Virus record (IMG/VR): IMGVR_UViG_3300042090_000759
Coordinates: 1 to 40,435 of that record
Length of the DNA: 40,435 nt
From: a virus
Reading direction: 5' to 3' (one strand)
Shown piece by piece: positions 1 to 7,991 of the stretch. The first letter of the stretch is position 1. Each line of letters begins with the position of its first letter. The notes beneath the pieces are model-generated. The model was not told the DNA's origin and searched no databases. It saw nothing but the letters and a program-made list of their open reading frames with translations. The position numbers and the translations under genes were made by a program.

Positions 1-1
1 A

Positions 2-79
2 ATAGGTATTAAGATATGCCTAAAAGGTAATTTTCCTTCTGATTATGGATATTTATCACCCAGAGAATTAGGTGAATGA
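2..79 (+). CDS. 3' end of an unidentified gene (partial)
   Basis: An open frame enters from the left edge and ends at TGA 77-79, giving the last 25 codons (ending SPRELGE). The stop overlaps the ATG of the next gene as GAATGATG, the translational-coupling pattern used throughout this genome, so this is probably the tail of a real + strand gene. Nothing in the fragment identifies a function. Confidence 0.5.
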   Translation: MGIKICLKGNFPSDYGYLSPRELGE

Positions 80-603
80 TGAACGAAATAATAATTGACC
101 GTTTAGAAACACACGACAGACTTCTTGAATTCAAAAAACAAGGCGATACCGTCGCAAAAGGTGTCCAGGACTGCATTAACAATAGACCAGAGGAATTTAA
201 AAATTACCCCTTTTACATATTTGCGCATGCTAGAACCGCTGAAAACGGTCGAGATAAACGTCTCATCTACCAACCACGATTGCGTAAGCCCAAGGCGCAA
301 ACAAACTCAATGCTATTCAAGGCATATCCACCAACCGATAAAATTAAAATTATTTGGATGATACCTGATCGAGCACTATGGCCTAATTTTAAACAAAAAA
401 TGATCACTGAACAGGCCGAAGTCTCTCGAAGTATTCATCAATTTCAATATAACAGGAAAGAACTTGAAAAAAATGAGCCAGATGATCTCCAGGATGAACT
501 GATAAACCAGATTTACACTGAGATGGCTATCAATCAAAAGGCTAAATTGCTAAAAAAAGAGGCGGATAAGATTCAAAGAATAAAAAATATGGGAATAACA
601 TAA
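76..603 (+). CDS. unknown phage protein, 175 aa
   Basis: The protein is charged, soluble-looking and without transmembrane segments. The middle (about residues 85-105) is aromatic and hydrophobic, with the string KIIWMIPDRALWPNF; the C-terminal third is Lys/Glu-rich and probably helical. An AGGTGA ribosome site lies just before two consecutive ATG codons at 76 and 79, so either could be used. It is first of a three-gene + strand set (604 and 930 follow with no gap or a 4-nt overlap). I do not recognise the family; the position at the edge of the early region suggests an accessory role. Confidence 0.75.
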   Translation: MMNEIIIDRLETHDRLLEFKKQGDTVAKGVQDCINNRPEEFKNYPFYIFAHARTAENGRDKRLIYQPRLRKPKAQTNSMLFKAYPPTDKIKIIWMIPDRALWPNFKQKMITEQAEVSRSIHQFQYNRKELEKNEPDDLQDELINQIYTEMAINQKAKLLKKEADKIQRIKNMGIT

Positions 604-933
604 ATGTTCGGATACACAGAAAAGTTAAATAATATCTTTAATATAGTTAAAGAAATTAGACACGAGCAAGTGGCCAGAATGGACGCTGTAGATGCAATTG
701 AAGAAAAAGACGATGAAAAAGATATTTGGTGGAAACTTGAAAAAATAGAAGACCATCTTGACGGTATTCACGACGATATCACAAAAATTGATATGGTTAA
801 GGCTGAAAAAATACACGAAGATAATCAAAAAATGATGAATCAACTTGAATATATGATGAAAGAGTTTAAAGGATTAATTGAAATAAATGTTAAAATGGCT
901 TCTAAAGGAAAGAAAAGGATAAAAAAATCATGA
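604..933 (+). CDS. small coiled-coil protein, 109 aa
   Basis: Starts directly after the TAA of the previous gene. The sequence is dominated by Glu, Lys, Asp, Ile and Met with heptad-like spacing over about residues 10-95, which suggests one long helix or coiled coil; the last ten residues are strongly basic (KGKKRIKKS). No catalytic or metal-binding motif is visible. It may partner its neighbours, but no function can be assigned. Confidence 0.7.
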   Translation: MFGYTEKLNNIFNIVKEIRHEQVARMDAVDAIEEKDDEKDIWWKLEKIEDHLDGIHDDITKIDMVKAEKIHEDNQKMMNQLEYMMKEFKGLIEINVKMASKGKKRIKKS

Positions 934-1130
934 ATGAAGAAACTTTTTTAATGTATAAAAATCTTGAAAACTTTTTTAACCTGTCTCTTCAAGTTTGTGA
1001 TCCAATTGAGTTTCAGGTAAGACAAAGAAATTTACTGTTGAATTTATCCGCTATAATATTGAAGCCCTATCTTGAGGAAGTGGCTAAGCGAGTGTCGGAG
1101 TCTTCCCCTTCGAATTCTTCTGATTCTTAG
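930..1130 (+). CDS. unknown small protein, 66 aa
   Basis: ATG overlaps the TGA of the preceding gene (ATGA), indicating coupled translation. The protein is mixed helical with a Ser-rich tail (SESSPSNSSDS). It ends convergently inside the last small gene of the opposing packaging operon, with 47 nt of 3' overlap. No family is recognised. Confidence 0.6.
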   Translation: MNEETFLMYKNLENFFNLSLQVCDPIEFQVRQRNLLLNLSAIILKPYLEEVAKRVSESSPSNSSDS

Positions 1131-1302
1131 GTTTAGCTATATCCATATAAGAATCTATTTTCTTTCCTACTGGATTGCGCACACCTGACCCGTACATATC
1201 GAAGTTAGCCTTGGGACTATTTGGAGTATGCGCTTGCTTTAAGCCTTTTGGCGCTTTCATTGGTTTGATTGTCTTTACTGCTTTATTCATATGGGTTGGC
1301 AT
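1084..1302 (-). CDS. small basic protein, 72 aa
   Basis: Lys/Pro/Gly-rich and probably unstructured. It contains GSGVRNPVGKKIDSYMD, resembling the short basic proteins encoded next to phage structural genes. It overlaps the preceding gene by 20 nt; an alternative start is the internal ATG at 1290. It is the last gene of the packaging operon and converges with the + strand set. Function unknown. Confidence 0.55.
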   Translation of the reverse strand: MPTHMNKAVKTIKPMKAPKGLKQAHTPNSPKANFDMYGSGVRNPVGKKIDSYMDIAKPKNQKNSKGKTPTLA

Positions 1303-1525
1303 TCTGCTTGCGGTTAGTCATAGGCATTGTTTCCGCTGTAGCTTTTGGTTGCCCCATATGACCTGTTGGATTGCGATAACCCACGCCGTAATTAGTGCCA
1401 GCAGTCACAAACTCACCTGATCGCTCATCATATGACGGAGTACGGAAATCCCAGCCTGGCGTCTTTCCATTTTTTGGCTCGGCTCTTGGCTCGTGCTTTC
1501 GTGGAGAAATGGGATCTTTGAACAT
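1283..1525 (-). CDS. unknown small protein, 80 aa
   Basis: Polar, Pro/Arg/Lys/Gly-rich and probably disordered, with two similar short pieces (FRTPSYDE and YRNPTGHM). It shares the RNP(T/V)G motif with the gene immediately downstream, so the two may be related duplicates. It lies in the string of small genes after the portal. No enzyme motif is seen. Confidence 0.6.
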   Translation of the reverse strand: MFKDPISPRKHEPRAEPKNGKTPGWDFRTPSYDERSGEFVTAGTNYGVGYRNPTGHMGQPKATAETMPMTNRKQNANPYE

Positions 1526-1531
1526 ACTACC

Positions 1532-1720
1532 TCACTTTTTAGCTGTCCAACACATCATTTTTGTTTTCCTAGCACAATGTCGGCAAGCTTTATTGTCAAA
1601 ATCAGGATCTATTTTCCTTTCCTCTTCACATAAAACACATAATTCAAACTTATAAGCCTGAACCATATCAGGAATCCAAGGAAAATTAATTGCTAAAGTG
1701 TCACTAACTTTTTCAATCAT
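1532..1720 (-). CDS. small zinc-binding protein, 62 aa
   Basis: Contains CVLCEEERKID followed by CRHCARK and a last Cys, a compact four-cysteine (CxxC...CxxC) site likely to bind zinc. Its ATG shares one base with the stop of the upstream gene (TAATG). It belongs to the post-portal cluster of small genes. Whether it binds nucleic acid or a virion protein cannot be told. Confidence 0.65.
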   Translation of the reverse strand: MIEKVSDTLAINFPWIPDMVQAYKFELCVLCEEERKIDPDFDNKACRHCARKTKMMCWTAKK

Positions 1721-1974
1721 TAATTTCTATAATCCGGCTTAACAGGTCTACCCTTAATCTTGCTGATCCCTTGCTCTTGCTGCGCTTTGATTGCTGGCTC
1801 TGTGTCCTCATACTTAGATAAAGAACCTGCACCCATTGGCGTGGTATATTCTTTCACATGGTCACCATCTGGAAATACGGAACCTTTAGAACCTTTCCCA
1901 GCCCAGAAGGAATGGTTATCAATGCGCATGCCCCCAGATACCTGCCCGGAAGCTCTTTGTCCTGATCCTGCCAT
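1720..1974 (-). CDS. Gly/Ser-rich small protein, 84 aa
   Basis: Polar and low-complexity at the N-terminus (GSGQRASGQVSGG), then a more ordered middle (FPDGDHVKEYTT). It begins 40 nt after the portal gene, with a GAGGTAAT ribosome site close to its ATG. Its place directly after the portal suggests a virion-associated or assembly role, but no family is recognised. Confidence 0.65.
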   Translation of the reverse strand: MAGSGQRASGQVSGGMRIDNHSFWAGKGSKGSVFPDGDHVKEYTTPMGAGSLSKYEDTEPAIKAQQEQGISKIKGRPVKPDYRN

Positions 1975-2013
1975 AATTACCTCTTGTGTTTACACACTTT
2001 TAAATTTACTTCT

Positions 2014-4083
2014 TTATAACACTTGCTCTTGATTTTGACTAGGGTTTTGTTGCTGCTGTGGATTTACGTTACTTTGTGATTGGCTCTGTAATGCTTTACC
2101 TAGAATCTCTTCTACAAACTTGTTAGATTGACTTCGCCTTTCAACGTCTTGTTTCTCTGCTTCTTCAATCATCATATTCTCTTGAGCTTGTAAGTCAAGT
2201 TTAGTTTGCTGGTGGTTCGTTTCAATTTCTCCGAATTTCTGTATATTTTCTAGAAGTGATGTAAGAGCAGCTTGTTTTTCTTTAAGAGAAAGGCTTCTAT
2301 TCCTTTCTATCATGCTCAATCTCTCTTCATACAATCCTAGGTTACTTTCGCTACGGCTATGATCTTCCCTAGCTTTTGCCAGATTAGCAGTAGCTTTACT
2401 CATCAATTCTTGCAACTTAGCATGTTCGAAGGCGTGAGCTACTTCTGCCTGCTCTTGCTGCATTTCGGCGGCGCTCTGTTCTTGGCCTTTGAGATATTCG
2501 AGGATTTCGCCTTTTCCTTGAATGTTCATGTCCTTGATAATCATGCTAGGAGGTAGTACCTCACGGCCGAATGTTGTGTTAATTTCCAACATTTGTGAAG
2601 CTTGTAAGTTTCTCTGCGTAGCTGTTAGCAATCCTTCTTGTACTACTGTATGATATTTAGCAAAGATTCTGCTATAGAAATATGGCGTAGGTTCTTCGCC
2701 AATCATAATTTCTATTTTCTCAGGTGACCATTTATTGAGAGCGATAAGTAATAAACGCTCTCCTAATAGCTTCTTAGACTCATCCCATTGGTCAAAGAAT
2801 TTCTGGAAAGGTAGCAAATTAGCAGCCATCTTAGTGAGTAATGTTAACGTGGAAATCTGCTTTTCCTGCTGGCCTGCCCAGTTTTCTAGGTCGATACCGC
2901 TTGTCTTGAATATTAGATCATTCATCTGCTGAGCTAATGCTAGATCACTCTCAGGAACAGCCGAAGGAATTATCTTCTCAACATCCGTGAGCTCGTAACC
3001 GCTATTAATAATAACGTCGTAGCCCTGGCCAGACTTTTTGAGGTTATCCTCGTTAGCCACAGCCCCTGTCTTACGTTTCCATCCTGCGTTAATTGTAGCA
3101 GCGGTTATATCGTTATTTTGGATTACTTTGTAGTTGAAAAGGAATTGCGGCGACCGCATAGGAAAGATCAATGAGCGCGAGCGTAAATCAAACTGGTTAA
3201 TGTGTGGGTCATAGTTCCAGAAGTTACATACAAATGGGCACTCTGGACCATCCCACAATGGATTAACGCCTTGCCACATAAGCTGATCGTTAAGAACAAT
3301 AGCACACTTCCAGCATGGCGATTCAACGGTCACAACTTCTAAATCATCTATAGCATACAAAATCTGCTCAAGATTGCCATCGCCACCAGCAAAATCAAAA
3401 AATTGCTTACGTTTTCTGCTGTATAGACGTTTACGCTTCTGCTTCCATTTATACCACACGTAAGATAGAACCATGAGGTCGTTTCTAGCCATATTATAGT
3501 TTTCAGGAAGAAAATAAAATGTTCCATAGCGTTGAGGCGTTCCATACATGGGGTTAATATCTTGCACTTTTCCAGGAAAGCGTAACTCTGCTTCTTGCTT
3601 TGAAATATATTCTTGACACCACACGAACTGAGCATCGGACATATCAGGATTTCGGAAATATGGATCAACTAAGAAGGAATTGTATTCCCACACCTTTATT
3701 TTTAGCTGGCCCTGGGCCGGATCGTCTCCAGAAAAATCAAGATAAGGCTGCATAAGATTCATGCCGGCAATCGCAGCTAACTCGCATGATTTGCTGTAAC
3801 GCTCGTGCAAATTCTCTTTCTGGCAGCAATTCATGATCAATTTTGTGTACTGATCCGTAGTCTGAGGATCGCTACCATCTATAGCCTGATAAACAATGCT
3901 CTTGCGATGCTGCCTCTCATAGCCAGTCACCATGTTAATGGGCTGCTGGCATATGTTAAAATAAAATTGCTGCGGAGTGATGCCAGGGCTAAACGTAAAG
4001 TTTCGGTTTATGAAGGACTGATTTCCTGCATAAAATAGCGTGTCTGTATTGGATTGGTTCCATCTCGCTTGCTCCACGGGCAT
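2014..4083 (-). CDS. portal protein (P22 gp1-like)
   Basis: The portal forms the dodecameric ring at one capsid vertex through which DNA is packaged and ejected. Length (689 aa from the ATG, 719 from the alternative start) is close to the 725 aa of P22 gp1. Family-like features: an N-terminal QPINMVTGYERQHRKS segment, the core KVWEYNSFLVDPYFRNPDMSDA (a membrane-free β region typical of the P22 portal family), an anti-parallel wing domain, and a long C-terminal helical, Gln-rich tail (about 560-689) corresponding to the P22 barrel. It follows TerL by two small genes, the usual packaging order. The start is doubtful: the frame stays open for 30 codons upstream to an AUU preceded by a perfect AGGAGG, while ATG 4083 has only a weak ribosome site. 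Confidence 0.9.
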   Translation of the reverse strand: MPVEQARWNQSNTDTLFYAGNQSFINRNFTFSPGITPQQFYFNICQQPINMVTGYERQHRKSIVYQAIDGSDPQTTDQYTKLIMNCCQKENLHERYSKSCELAAIAGMNLMQPYLDFSGDDPAQGQLKIKVWEYNSFLVDPYFRNPDMSDAQFVWCQEYISKQEAELRFPGKVQDINPMYGTPQRYGTFYFLPENYNMARNDLMVLSYVWYKWKQKRKRLYSRKRKQFFDFAGGDGNLEQILYAIDDLEVVTVESPCWKCAIVLNDQLMWQGVNPLWDGPECPFVCNFWNYDPHINQFDLRSRSLIFPMRSPQFLFNYKVIQNNDITAATINAGWKRKTGAVANEDNLKKSGQGYDVIINSGYELTDVEKIIPSAVPESDLALAQQMNDLIFKTSGIDLENWAGQQEKQISTLTLLTKMAANLLPFQKFFDQWDESKKLLGERLLLIALNKWSPEKIEIMIGEEPTPYFYSRIFAKYHTVVQEGLLTATQRNLQASQMLEINTTFGREVLPPSMIIKDMNIQGKGEILEYLKGQEQSAAEMQQEQAEVAHAFEHAKLQELMSKATANLAKAREDHSRSESNLGLYEERLSMIERNRSLSLKEKQAALTSLLENIQKFGEIETNHQQTKLDLQAQENMMIEEAEKQDVERRSQSNKFVEEILGKALQSQSQSNVNPQQQQNPSQNQEQVL

Positions 4084-4170
4084 GACTTTACTTTTTAGGT
4101 TTTCAAGCCATGCGCGAACATTTCCTTGATTGGGTTCTTGGTTGGTATCCCAAGGTGCAAGAGAAAAAGA

Positions 4171-4184
4171 AATATACCCCTCCT
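4171..4184 (-). promoter_or_regulatory. strong ribosome site before a possible AUU start of the portal
   Basis: The - strand reads AGGAGGGGTATATT. The AUU at 4173-4171 is in frame with the portal, and no stop intervenes before ATG 4083. The 30 extra residues (for example GNVRAWLENLKSKV) look like genuine coding sequence. No ATG, GTG or TTG lies in frame at a suitable distance from the Shine-Dalgarno sequence. Confidence 0.5.
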
Positions 4185-4195
4185 AAAGGAATAAT

Positions 4196-4260
4196 TTACC
4201 CTTTCTCTACTTTATACCCATGTCTAATTAAAAATTCAATATACCATTTAATCTTATCCT
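4196..4260 (-). other. short open frame without a start codon
   Basis: Between the zinc-ribbon gene and the portal, a frame of about 22 codons (KIKWYIEFLIRHGYKVEKG then stop) looks protein-like but has no usable start. It could be an extension of the upstream gene after a frameshift near its TAG stop, or a decayed small gene. The rest of the gap holds only the portal ribosome site. Confidence 0.3.
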
Positions 4261-4683
4261 CTACTCGCTATAACCTATTTGTTTGACTTTCCCGCAATTA
4301 GTGCATTGCCATTTATCGGCTAGATCAACAAAAATAAGCTCTTCGAATTTACATTTACGGCAAGTAAATAGGATTACCGGTCTTGATGATGTATGCACGT
4401 CTCTTTCAGTTTCTAGCATCCCTCGCAATGATTTCAACGATGTTTTAAGTGTGAGTTGTAAATCCTGTGCGCTATGTAAATGTGCGTTAACTTTATCTTC
4501 TAGAATCTTGACTAATTGTATCACGTAGTGAATATCATATTTGCCTTTAGGAAGGTGAATGCGTAGATCATCTTGTGATGTCAACTCCTGATTATATCCC
4601 AATTTTCTCAAAGGTATGAAGGTCACGTCTTTGCTGTAATCTTTCATGTATTCTTGTTTTTTAGATGGCATTAGCTTCATCAA
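4261..4683 (-). CDS. zinc-ribbon protein, 140 aa
   Basis: The C-terminus has CRKC (about residues 109-112) and CTNC (about 131-134), two CxxC knuckles 18 residues apart, as in zinc ribbons. The N-terminal part is basic (MPSKKQEYMKDYSK), followed by a helical stretch (YVIQLVKILEDKVNAHL). The start overlaps the preceding gene by 23 nt; ATG 4680 or 4671 are alternatives. It sits between TerL and the portal and might help packaging or act on DNA, but no named family is recognised. Confidence 0.7.
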   Translation of the reverse strand: MMKLMPSKKQEYMKDYSKDVTFIPLRKLGYNQELTSQDDLRIHLPKGKYDIHYVIQLVKILEDKVNAHLHSAQDLQLTLKTSLKSLRGMLETERDVHTSSRPVILFTCRKCKFEELIFVDLADKWQCTNCGKVKQIGYSE

Positions 4684-4879
4684 GTTTTTTGCGTCTTTTA
4701 AATCTCATCGTTTCACGACTGGAAAGAGGAAACGGTTTAAACCCTATGTCTTCGCGCTCTAATTGTTCCAAATAACCTTGGCTTATGTCTATTAATTTCT
4801 CTAAAGTAAGTGAGGGGTTCCGGGAAGCGGCCCTTTGTTTTTTCTTTAAGCTCATCCTCTTTAATCTTCGCCCGCTCAT
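4661..4879 (-). CDS. basic small ORF overlapping the gene downstream of TerL
   Basis: Strongly basic N-terminus, then a convincing helical part (LTLEKLIDISQGYLEQLERED). It overlaps the 4737-5093 gene by 143 nt in the +1 frame. Its second half looks more protein-like than the C-terminus of the gene it overlaps, so the two may be halves of one gene joined by a +1 shift near the A-rich run at about 4830-4840. Alternatively it is a separate nested gene with start at 4879 or 4855. Confidence 0.45.
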   Translation of the reverse strand: MSGRRLKRMSLKKKQRAASRNPSLTLEKLIDISQGYLEQLEREDIGFKPFPLSSRETMRFKRRKKLDEANAI

Positions 4880-5093
4880 ATATTCCTAAAAATTTAGTTT
4901 TAAGTTTTTCTAATTTGGCCATCCATACAGGATTATTTCTTGCTTTTGGTATCATTTTTTTCAAAATATATTGATACACTTCCCACAACACTTCACAATC
5001 ATCACAGAATTTAGGACAGGGAGATGACAACAATTTTGATGAAAAACTTTGTAAAATCGCAGGAGGCAGCATACACGTTGTCTTGATATCCAT
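4737..5093 (-). CDS. unknown protein after TerL, 118 aa
   Basis: ATG overlaps the last base of the TerL stop, so it is probably translated in concert with TerL. The N-terminal 85 residues are plausible (two Cys pairs CPKFCDDC, then Trp/Tyr-rich helices). The last 30 residues, rich in Arg and Pro, are less so, and may be read-through past a frameshift into the overlapping 4661-4879 frame. Function unknown. Confidence 0.6.
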   Translation of the reverse strand: MDIKTTCMLPPAILQSFSSKLLSSPCPKFCDDCEVLWEVYQYILKKMIPKARNNPVWMAKLEKLKTKFLGIYERAKIKEDELKEKTKGRFPEPLTYFREINRHKPRLFGTIRARRHRV

Positions 5094-6559
5094 TAGAACC
5101 CAAATCGACCTTGCATATATTGTGAAGGATTATGCTTATATTCGGGATGCTCATTTGTTATCATTTGTAGACCACAGGCTAGTGTACGCATAGCATCGGC
5201 TCCATGGCTTGCCCAGTTGTGCAAAGGTTGAGACCGCCATGTCGCATTGCGTTCATCCCAATCTTTTTTATAGCCATCTAAACATTCAAGACCTCGCTTG
5301 CATTTTTTTTCATCGAACCAACATCTATTTAACATGCTACGCACTTGGTCGATCCCGGGTATAATATCAACCTTGGGAACAGGAATAAAGTTGTATCCCA
5401 TTTTTCTTGCGGATGCCTGACGAGTCATCCCGCTTGTATATTCATGGACCATTATATCATGAGGTGCTAAATGTTTGTCATATGTGTATGGTTTATATTT
5501 GACGATACCTAGCCAATGTTGTAAGCTGTCGCCTCCCTCTACATAGTCAATCAATCGGATTTCTTTGTTGTAAATCTGCACAAACCATATGGCCGTAGAA
5601 TCATTGAAACCTAAATCCCATGCAGTATGAACGGGAAGGCTATCATCATAGGGCACAAAACAAATACGCTTCTCTGCTCGAATCTGTGTCATTTGCCTGC
5701 TAAAATATAACCCCTCATGAGACACTTCCCATGCTTCCTCTGGCGTAGATGGAAACTCGCGCCTCATATCATCTTGTTGGCTGCTTTCTTTTGCTATGTA
5801 CCAGGCTTTTTGCTGTTCATCAAGATTAATCTTTAAACTTGCCAGATGATCGAAATAGGCTTGCATATCATCGCTGATGCTAAATGTGTTGCCGATGCGA
5901 TATTCGGGCTGTTTGTACCAAGGGAAAAAGTGAAACTTGAAATCTATTTGCGATAGCTCGCGTTTGCTCTCGCGGTCCTGTTGGGCCTTCTTGCAAATAT
6001 CGAAAAAATAACCCGATCTTCCCTCAGCCGTTGATTCAATGAAGATATATTGGCCGGGCGCGACTGTATTAAGCGAACCCGTGACAATTTCTTGTGCTTT
6101 ATCTGGATATTTTGCGCATATCTTACCGAACTCAGAAATGTGCAAATACTGGAAAGTGGAAGAACGGAGAGATGTACCGACACGGATACTTGAACCATTT
6201 GAGAATTTAAGCATTTGTGCGGTGTCATTTTCAGCGGTAACAACTTCCTTGATTTGATCGGGCAATCCGTCATATGCTATTTTAACCCTTCTAAATAGTG
6301 CTTGAGCATCTTCTACGGTATGCGCAATGATACCCGCCGACATGTTGCTATTGAATAGACATCGATCTAGAAATAACAAGCAAATAAACGTGCTAATACC
6401 TAGCTGACGGGCCTTTAATACAATATTACAATACCACGCATTATCGTATAGCTCTTGCTGGGCCCAATTAGGCTTAAATATTATTTTACGACCTTGCTTG
6501 TCGACTATGTGATAGAGATTGTTTAATCTCCATGTAGGATCAGAGAGAGGATTTGTCAC
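5093..6559 (-). CDS. terL: terminase large subunit
   Basis: TerL is the packaging motor: its ATPase domain pumps DNA through the portal and its nuclease domain cuts concatemers. Visible motifs are a deviant Walker A KARQLGIST (residues 49-57), Walker B with catalytic Glu in YLHISE (138-143), and an RNase-H-like nuclease start in HTAWDLGFND (Asp near 315) with a later acidic site in SHGADAMR (about 450). The length, 488 aa, is normal for the family. It overlaps the end of TerS by 20 nt and is followed by small genes and the portal, the standard packaging order. The start gives MTNPLSDPTWRLNNLYHI, typical of this group. Confidence 0.95.
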   Translation of the reverse strand: MTNPLSDPTWRLNNLYHIVDKQGRKIIFKPNWAQQELYDNAWYCNIVLKARQLGISTFICLLFLDRCLFNSNMSAGIIAHTVEDAQALFRRVKIAYDGLPDQIKEVVTAENDTAQMLKFSNGSSIRVGTSLRSSTFQYLHISEFGKICAKYPDKAQEIVTGSLNTVAPGQYIFIESTAEGRSGYFFDICKKAQQDRESKRELSQIDFKFHFFPWYKQPEYRIGNTFSISDDMQAYFDHLASLKINLDEQQKAWYIAKESSQQDDMRREFPSTPEEAWEVSHEGLYFSRQMTQIRAEKRICFVPYDDSLPVHTAWDLGFNDSTAIWFVQIYNKEIRLIDYVEGGDSLQHWLGIVKYKPYTYDKHLAPHDIMVHEYTSGMTRQASARKMGYNFIPVPKVDIIPGIDQVRSMLNRCWFDEKKCKRGLECLDGYKKDWDERNATWRSQPLHNWASHGADAMRTLACGLQMITNEHPEYKHNPSQYMQGRFGF

Positions 6560-6971
6560 GCACTAAATCCTTGCTTTTACCATCCTCTTGAGCTATCCAT
6601 TCTGGTACAACGCCCGTGTGAACCACTTTGGACTCTGTTTTGTCTTTGTAGCCGTGCTTGTTACATAGGACCATTTTAACAACAGACGAATTAAAACCCG
6701 TTGTCAAGCCACCATTAATAAGCCTAGACTCCTGACGATGATTTGCAATTTCATAAACTCCGCGAAATTTTTCTGATACTTCGCACCATTTTGACATGAA
6801 ATCAGGATTGATATCGCGATCTAAACAGAAATCTTTATACCAAATGTTTTTTGGATTTTTAAGCCATTTAAGAAATTCGTCGGCAAATTCTTCTATTTCT
6901 TCTAAGCTATACTTCGGAGGTCGTCCCCCTGATCCATTAGTATAATCAGGGTGACCTTTAGGGGCGGCCAT
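6540..6971 (-). CDS. terS: terminase small subunit
   Basis: TerS recognises the pac/cos site and hands DNA to TerL. The N-terminus (GHPDYTNGSGGRPPKYS) has the GRPPKY signature common in phage terminase small subunits, followed by a helical bundle and a C-terminal charged tail (about 120-143) that would contact TerL. Position directly upstream of TerL with a 20-nt overlap supports the call. The pac site may lie in this gene, as in P22, but none can be pointed out from sequence alone. Confidence 0.85.
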   Translation of the reverse strand: MAAPKGHPDYTNGSGGRPPKYSLEEIEEFADEFLKWLKNPKNIWYKDFCLDRDINPDFMSKWCEVSEKFRGVYEIANHRQESRLINGGLTTGFNSSVVKMVLCNKHGYKDKTESKVVHTGVVPEWIAQEDGKSKDLVRDKSSL

Positions 6972-7031
6972 AACAAACCTAAATTAAATTATTTAGTTTC
7001 AATGTAACAAATTATCTTTAAAGGGGCAAGC

Positions 7032-7415
7032 ATGAGAAATAGAGCTAAATGCAGATCGTGTCAGAGCGTTATTGAGAGCTATCATAGCACAGATTTAGTG
7101 TTGTGTAAGTGCGGTGAAATTGAAGTTGATGGAGGAGATGCGATGAAATGCGCTGCACGCAATTGGGATAATTTTTTGCGTGTTGATGATGATGGAAATG
7201 AGATTGTGCCGGTGATTAAAAATGATGGCGAAGATGTAAAGCCGCTTTACAACGCAGAGAATCCGGAAGGACCAACGAAAGAAGATCTTTTTGGAATGCT
7301 GGAGGAGATGATAAAGAGCATTGAGAGAATGCCGCAAGAGGCATTGACGGCGACAGTCACGCATTATGATCATTGGGCATTAATGACGATATTGCTAAAA
7401 ATATTGCGTAAATAA
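7032..7415 (+). CDS. small zinc-knuckle protein, 127 aa
   Basis: N-terminal CRSCQ (residues 8-12) and CKCGE (about 25-29) form a probable four-cysteine zinc site, followed by VDGG and RVDDDGNEI. This matches a small phage family with the pattern CxxC...CxCG...DGG that is common but functionally unknown. The C-terminal half is acidic and helical. AAGGGGCAAGC provides the ribosome site. It is divergent from TerS across about 60 nt and ends at a hairpin. It is the lone gene of its transcription unit. Confidence 0.75.
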   Translation: MRNRAKCRSCQSVIESYHSTDLVLCKCGEIEVDGGDAMKCAARNWDNFLRVDDDGNEIVPVIKNDGEDVKPLYNAENPEGPTKEDLFGMLEEMIKSIERMPQEALTATVTHYDHWALMTILLKILRK

Positions 7416-7440
7416 AAAACCCCTACCTTTGGGCTAGGGG
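7414..7440 (-). terminator. terminator for leftward transcripts
   Basis: Six-base stem CCCCTA/TAGGGG with a nine-base loop. On the - strand it is followed by TTTTTT, the layout of an intrinsic terminator. It would stop leftward transcripts leaking from the replication operon before they enter the packaging operon. Confidence 0.7.
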
Positions 7441-7458
7441 AAACTCAGAGGAAAAAAT

Positions 7459-7533
7459 ATGTATCTATGCAAATACGTATTCAAGGTAAACTTTTTCTTT
7501 ATTTATGTCAAAATATTGTTTGGCTACATGTAG
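7459..7533 (+). CDS. possible 24-aa hydrophobic peptide
   Basis: AGAGGAAAAAAT precedes ATG, and the frame encodes a peptide rich in Phe, Tyr, Val and Ile (VNFFFIYVKILFGY) that could span a membrane. It is too short to judge by composition alone, but the ribosome site and placement in an otherwise empty stretch make it worth listing. It could be a leader peptide. Confidence 0.3.
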   Translation: MYLCKYVFKVNFFFIYVKILFGYM

Positions 7534-7609
7534 TTACATTTCTGTGGTGTGTATATGGGTGTTATTTTTGTAGTATTTCACTTTTCCTGTTGCGATAAAT
7601 TTGCGTGGT

Positions 7610-7627
7610 GTGATATGTTTATATCAC
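7610..7627. promoter_or_regulatory. operator-like inverted repeat
   Basis: GTGATAT-GTTT-ATATCAC is a perfect 7-bp inverted repeat located 25 nt before the first gene of the rightward small-gene operon (ATG 7652). A related GTGTGAT...ATCACAC repeat lies at 14890-14912 before the leftward replication operon, suggesting one regulator with two sites. Confidence 0.5.
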
Positions 7628-7651
7628 GCAACAACAAAAAGGAGTCTTAGG

Positions 7652-7819
7652 ATGATCACTACAAGCAAAATAGCTATCAGACATGTTTATACAGATCAAA
7701 TTGTCATAGCTGATAAAGATATGATCGAAAGGAGGAAACTTGATCTATTTTTTACACATAAAGAACGCGGAGAAACTGGATTGCAAATGGTTTTTCAGCA
7801 CAGAAAAGAAATTAAATAA
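7652..7819 (+). CDS. unknown small protein, 55 aa
   Basis: AAAGGAGTCTTAGG gives a strong ribosome site for ATG 7652 (MITTSKIAIRHVYTDQ). The frame is open further upstream, but that part crosses the operator and is unlikely to be translated. Mixed basic/hydrophobic composition, no motif. First gene of an overlapping + strand set reaching 8634. Confidence 0.6.
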   Translation: MITTSKIAIRHVYTDQIVIADKDMIERRKLDLFFTHKERGETGLQMVFQHRKEIK

Positions 7820-7826
7820 TTATTTG

Positions 7827-7991
7827 ATGAGGAAGATCCCTTTATCGCTTTACATTCAATGGAACGATAGAGAATATTTCGATAAAACGGTAGTTGAGTT
7901 TCTTGAAAAATGTACGGAAATTCTTTTAATAGATGAAGAGAAATGTCCGGAATATAGAACGATTTACAGAGCTGAATTTTATGGCGAATGA
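7827..7991 (+). CDS. unknown small protein, 54 aa
   Basis: Starting at ATG 7827 the product is MRKIPLSLYIQWNDREYF followed by an acidic helical half with two Cys. A longer form from a TTG at 7740 is possible but would overlap the previous gene. The C-terminus overlaps the next start. No family recognised. Confidence 0.5.
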   Translation: MRKIPLSLYIQWNDREYFDKTVVEFLEKCTEILLIDEEKCPEYRTIYRAEFYGE

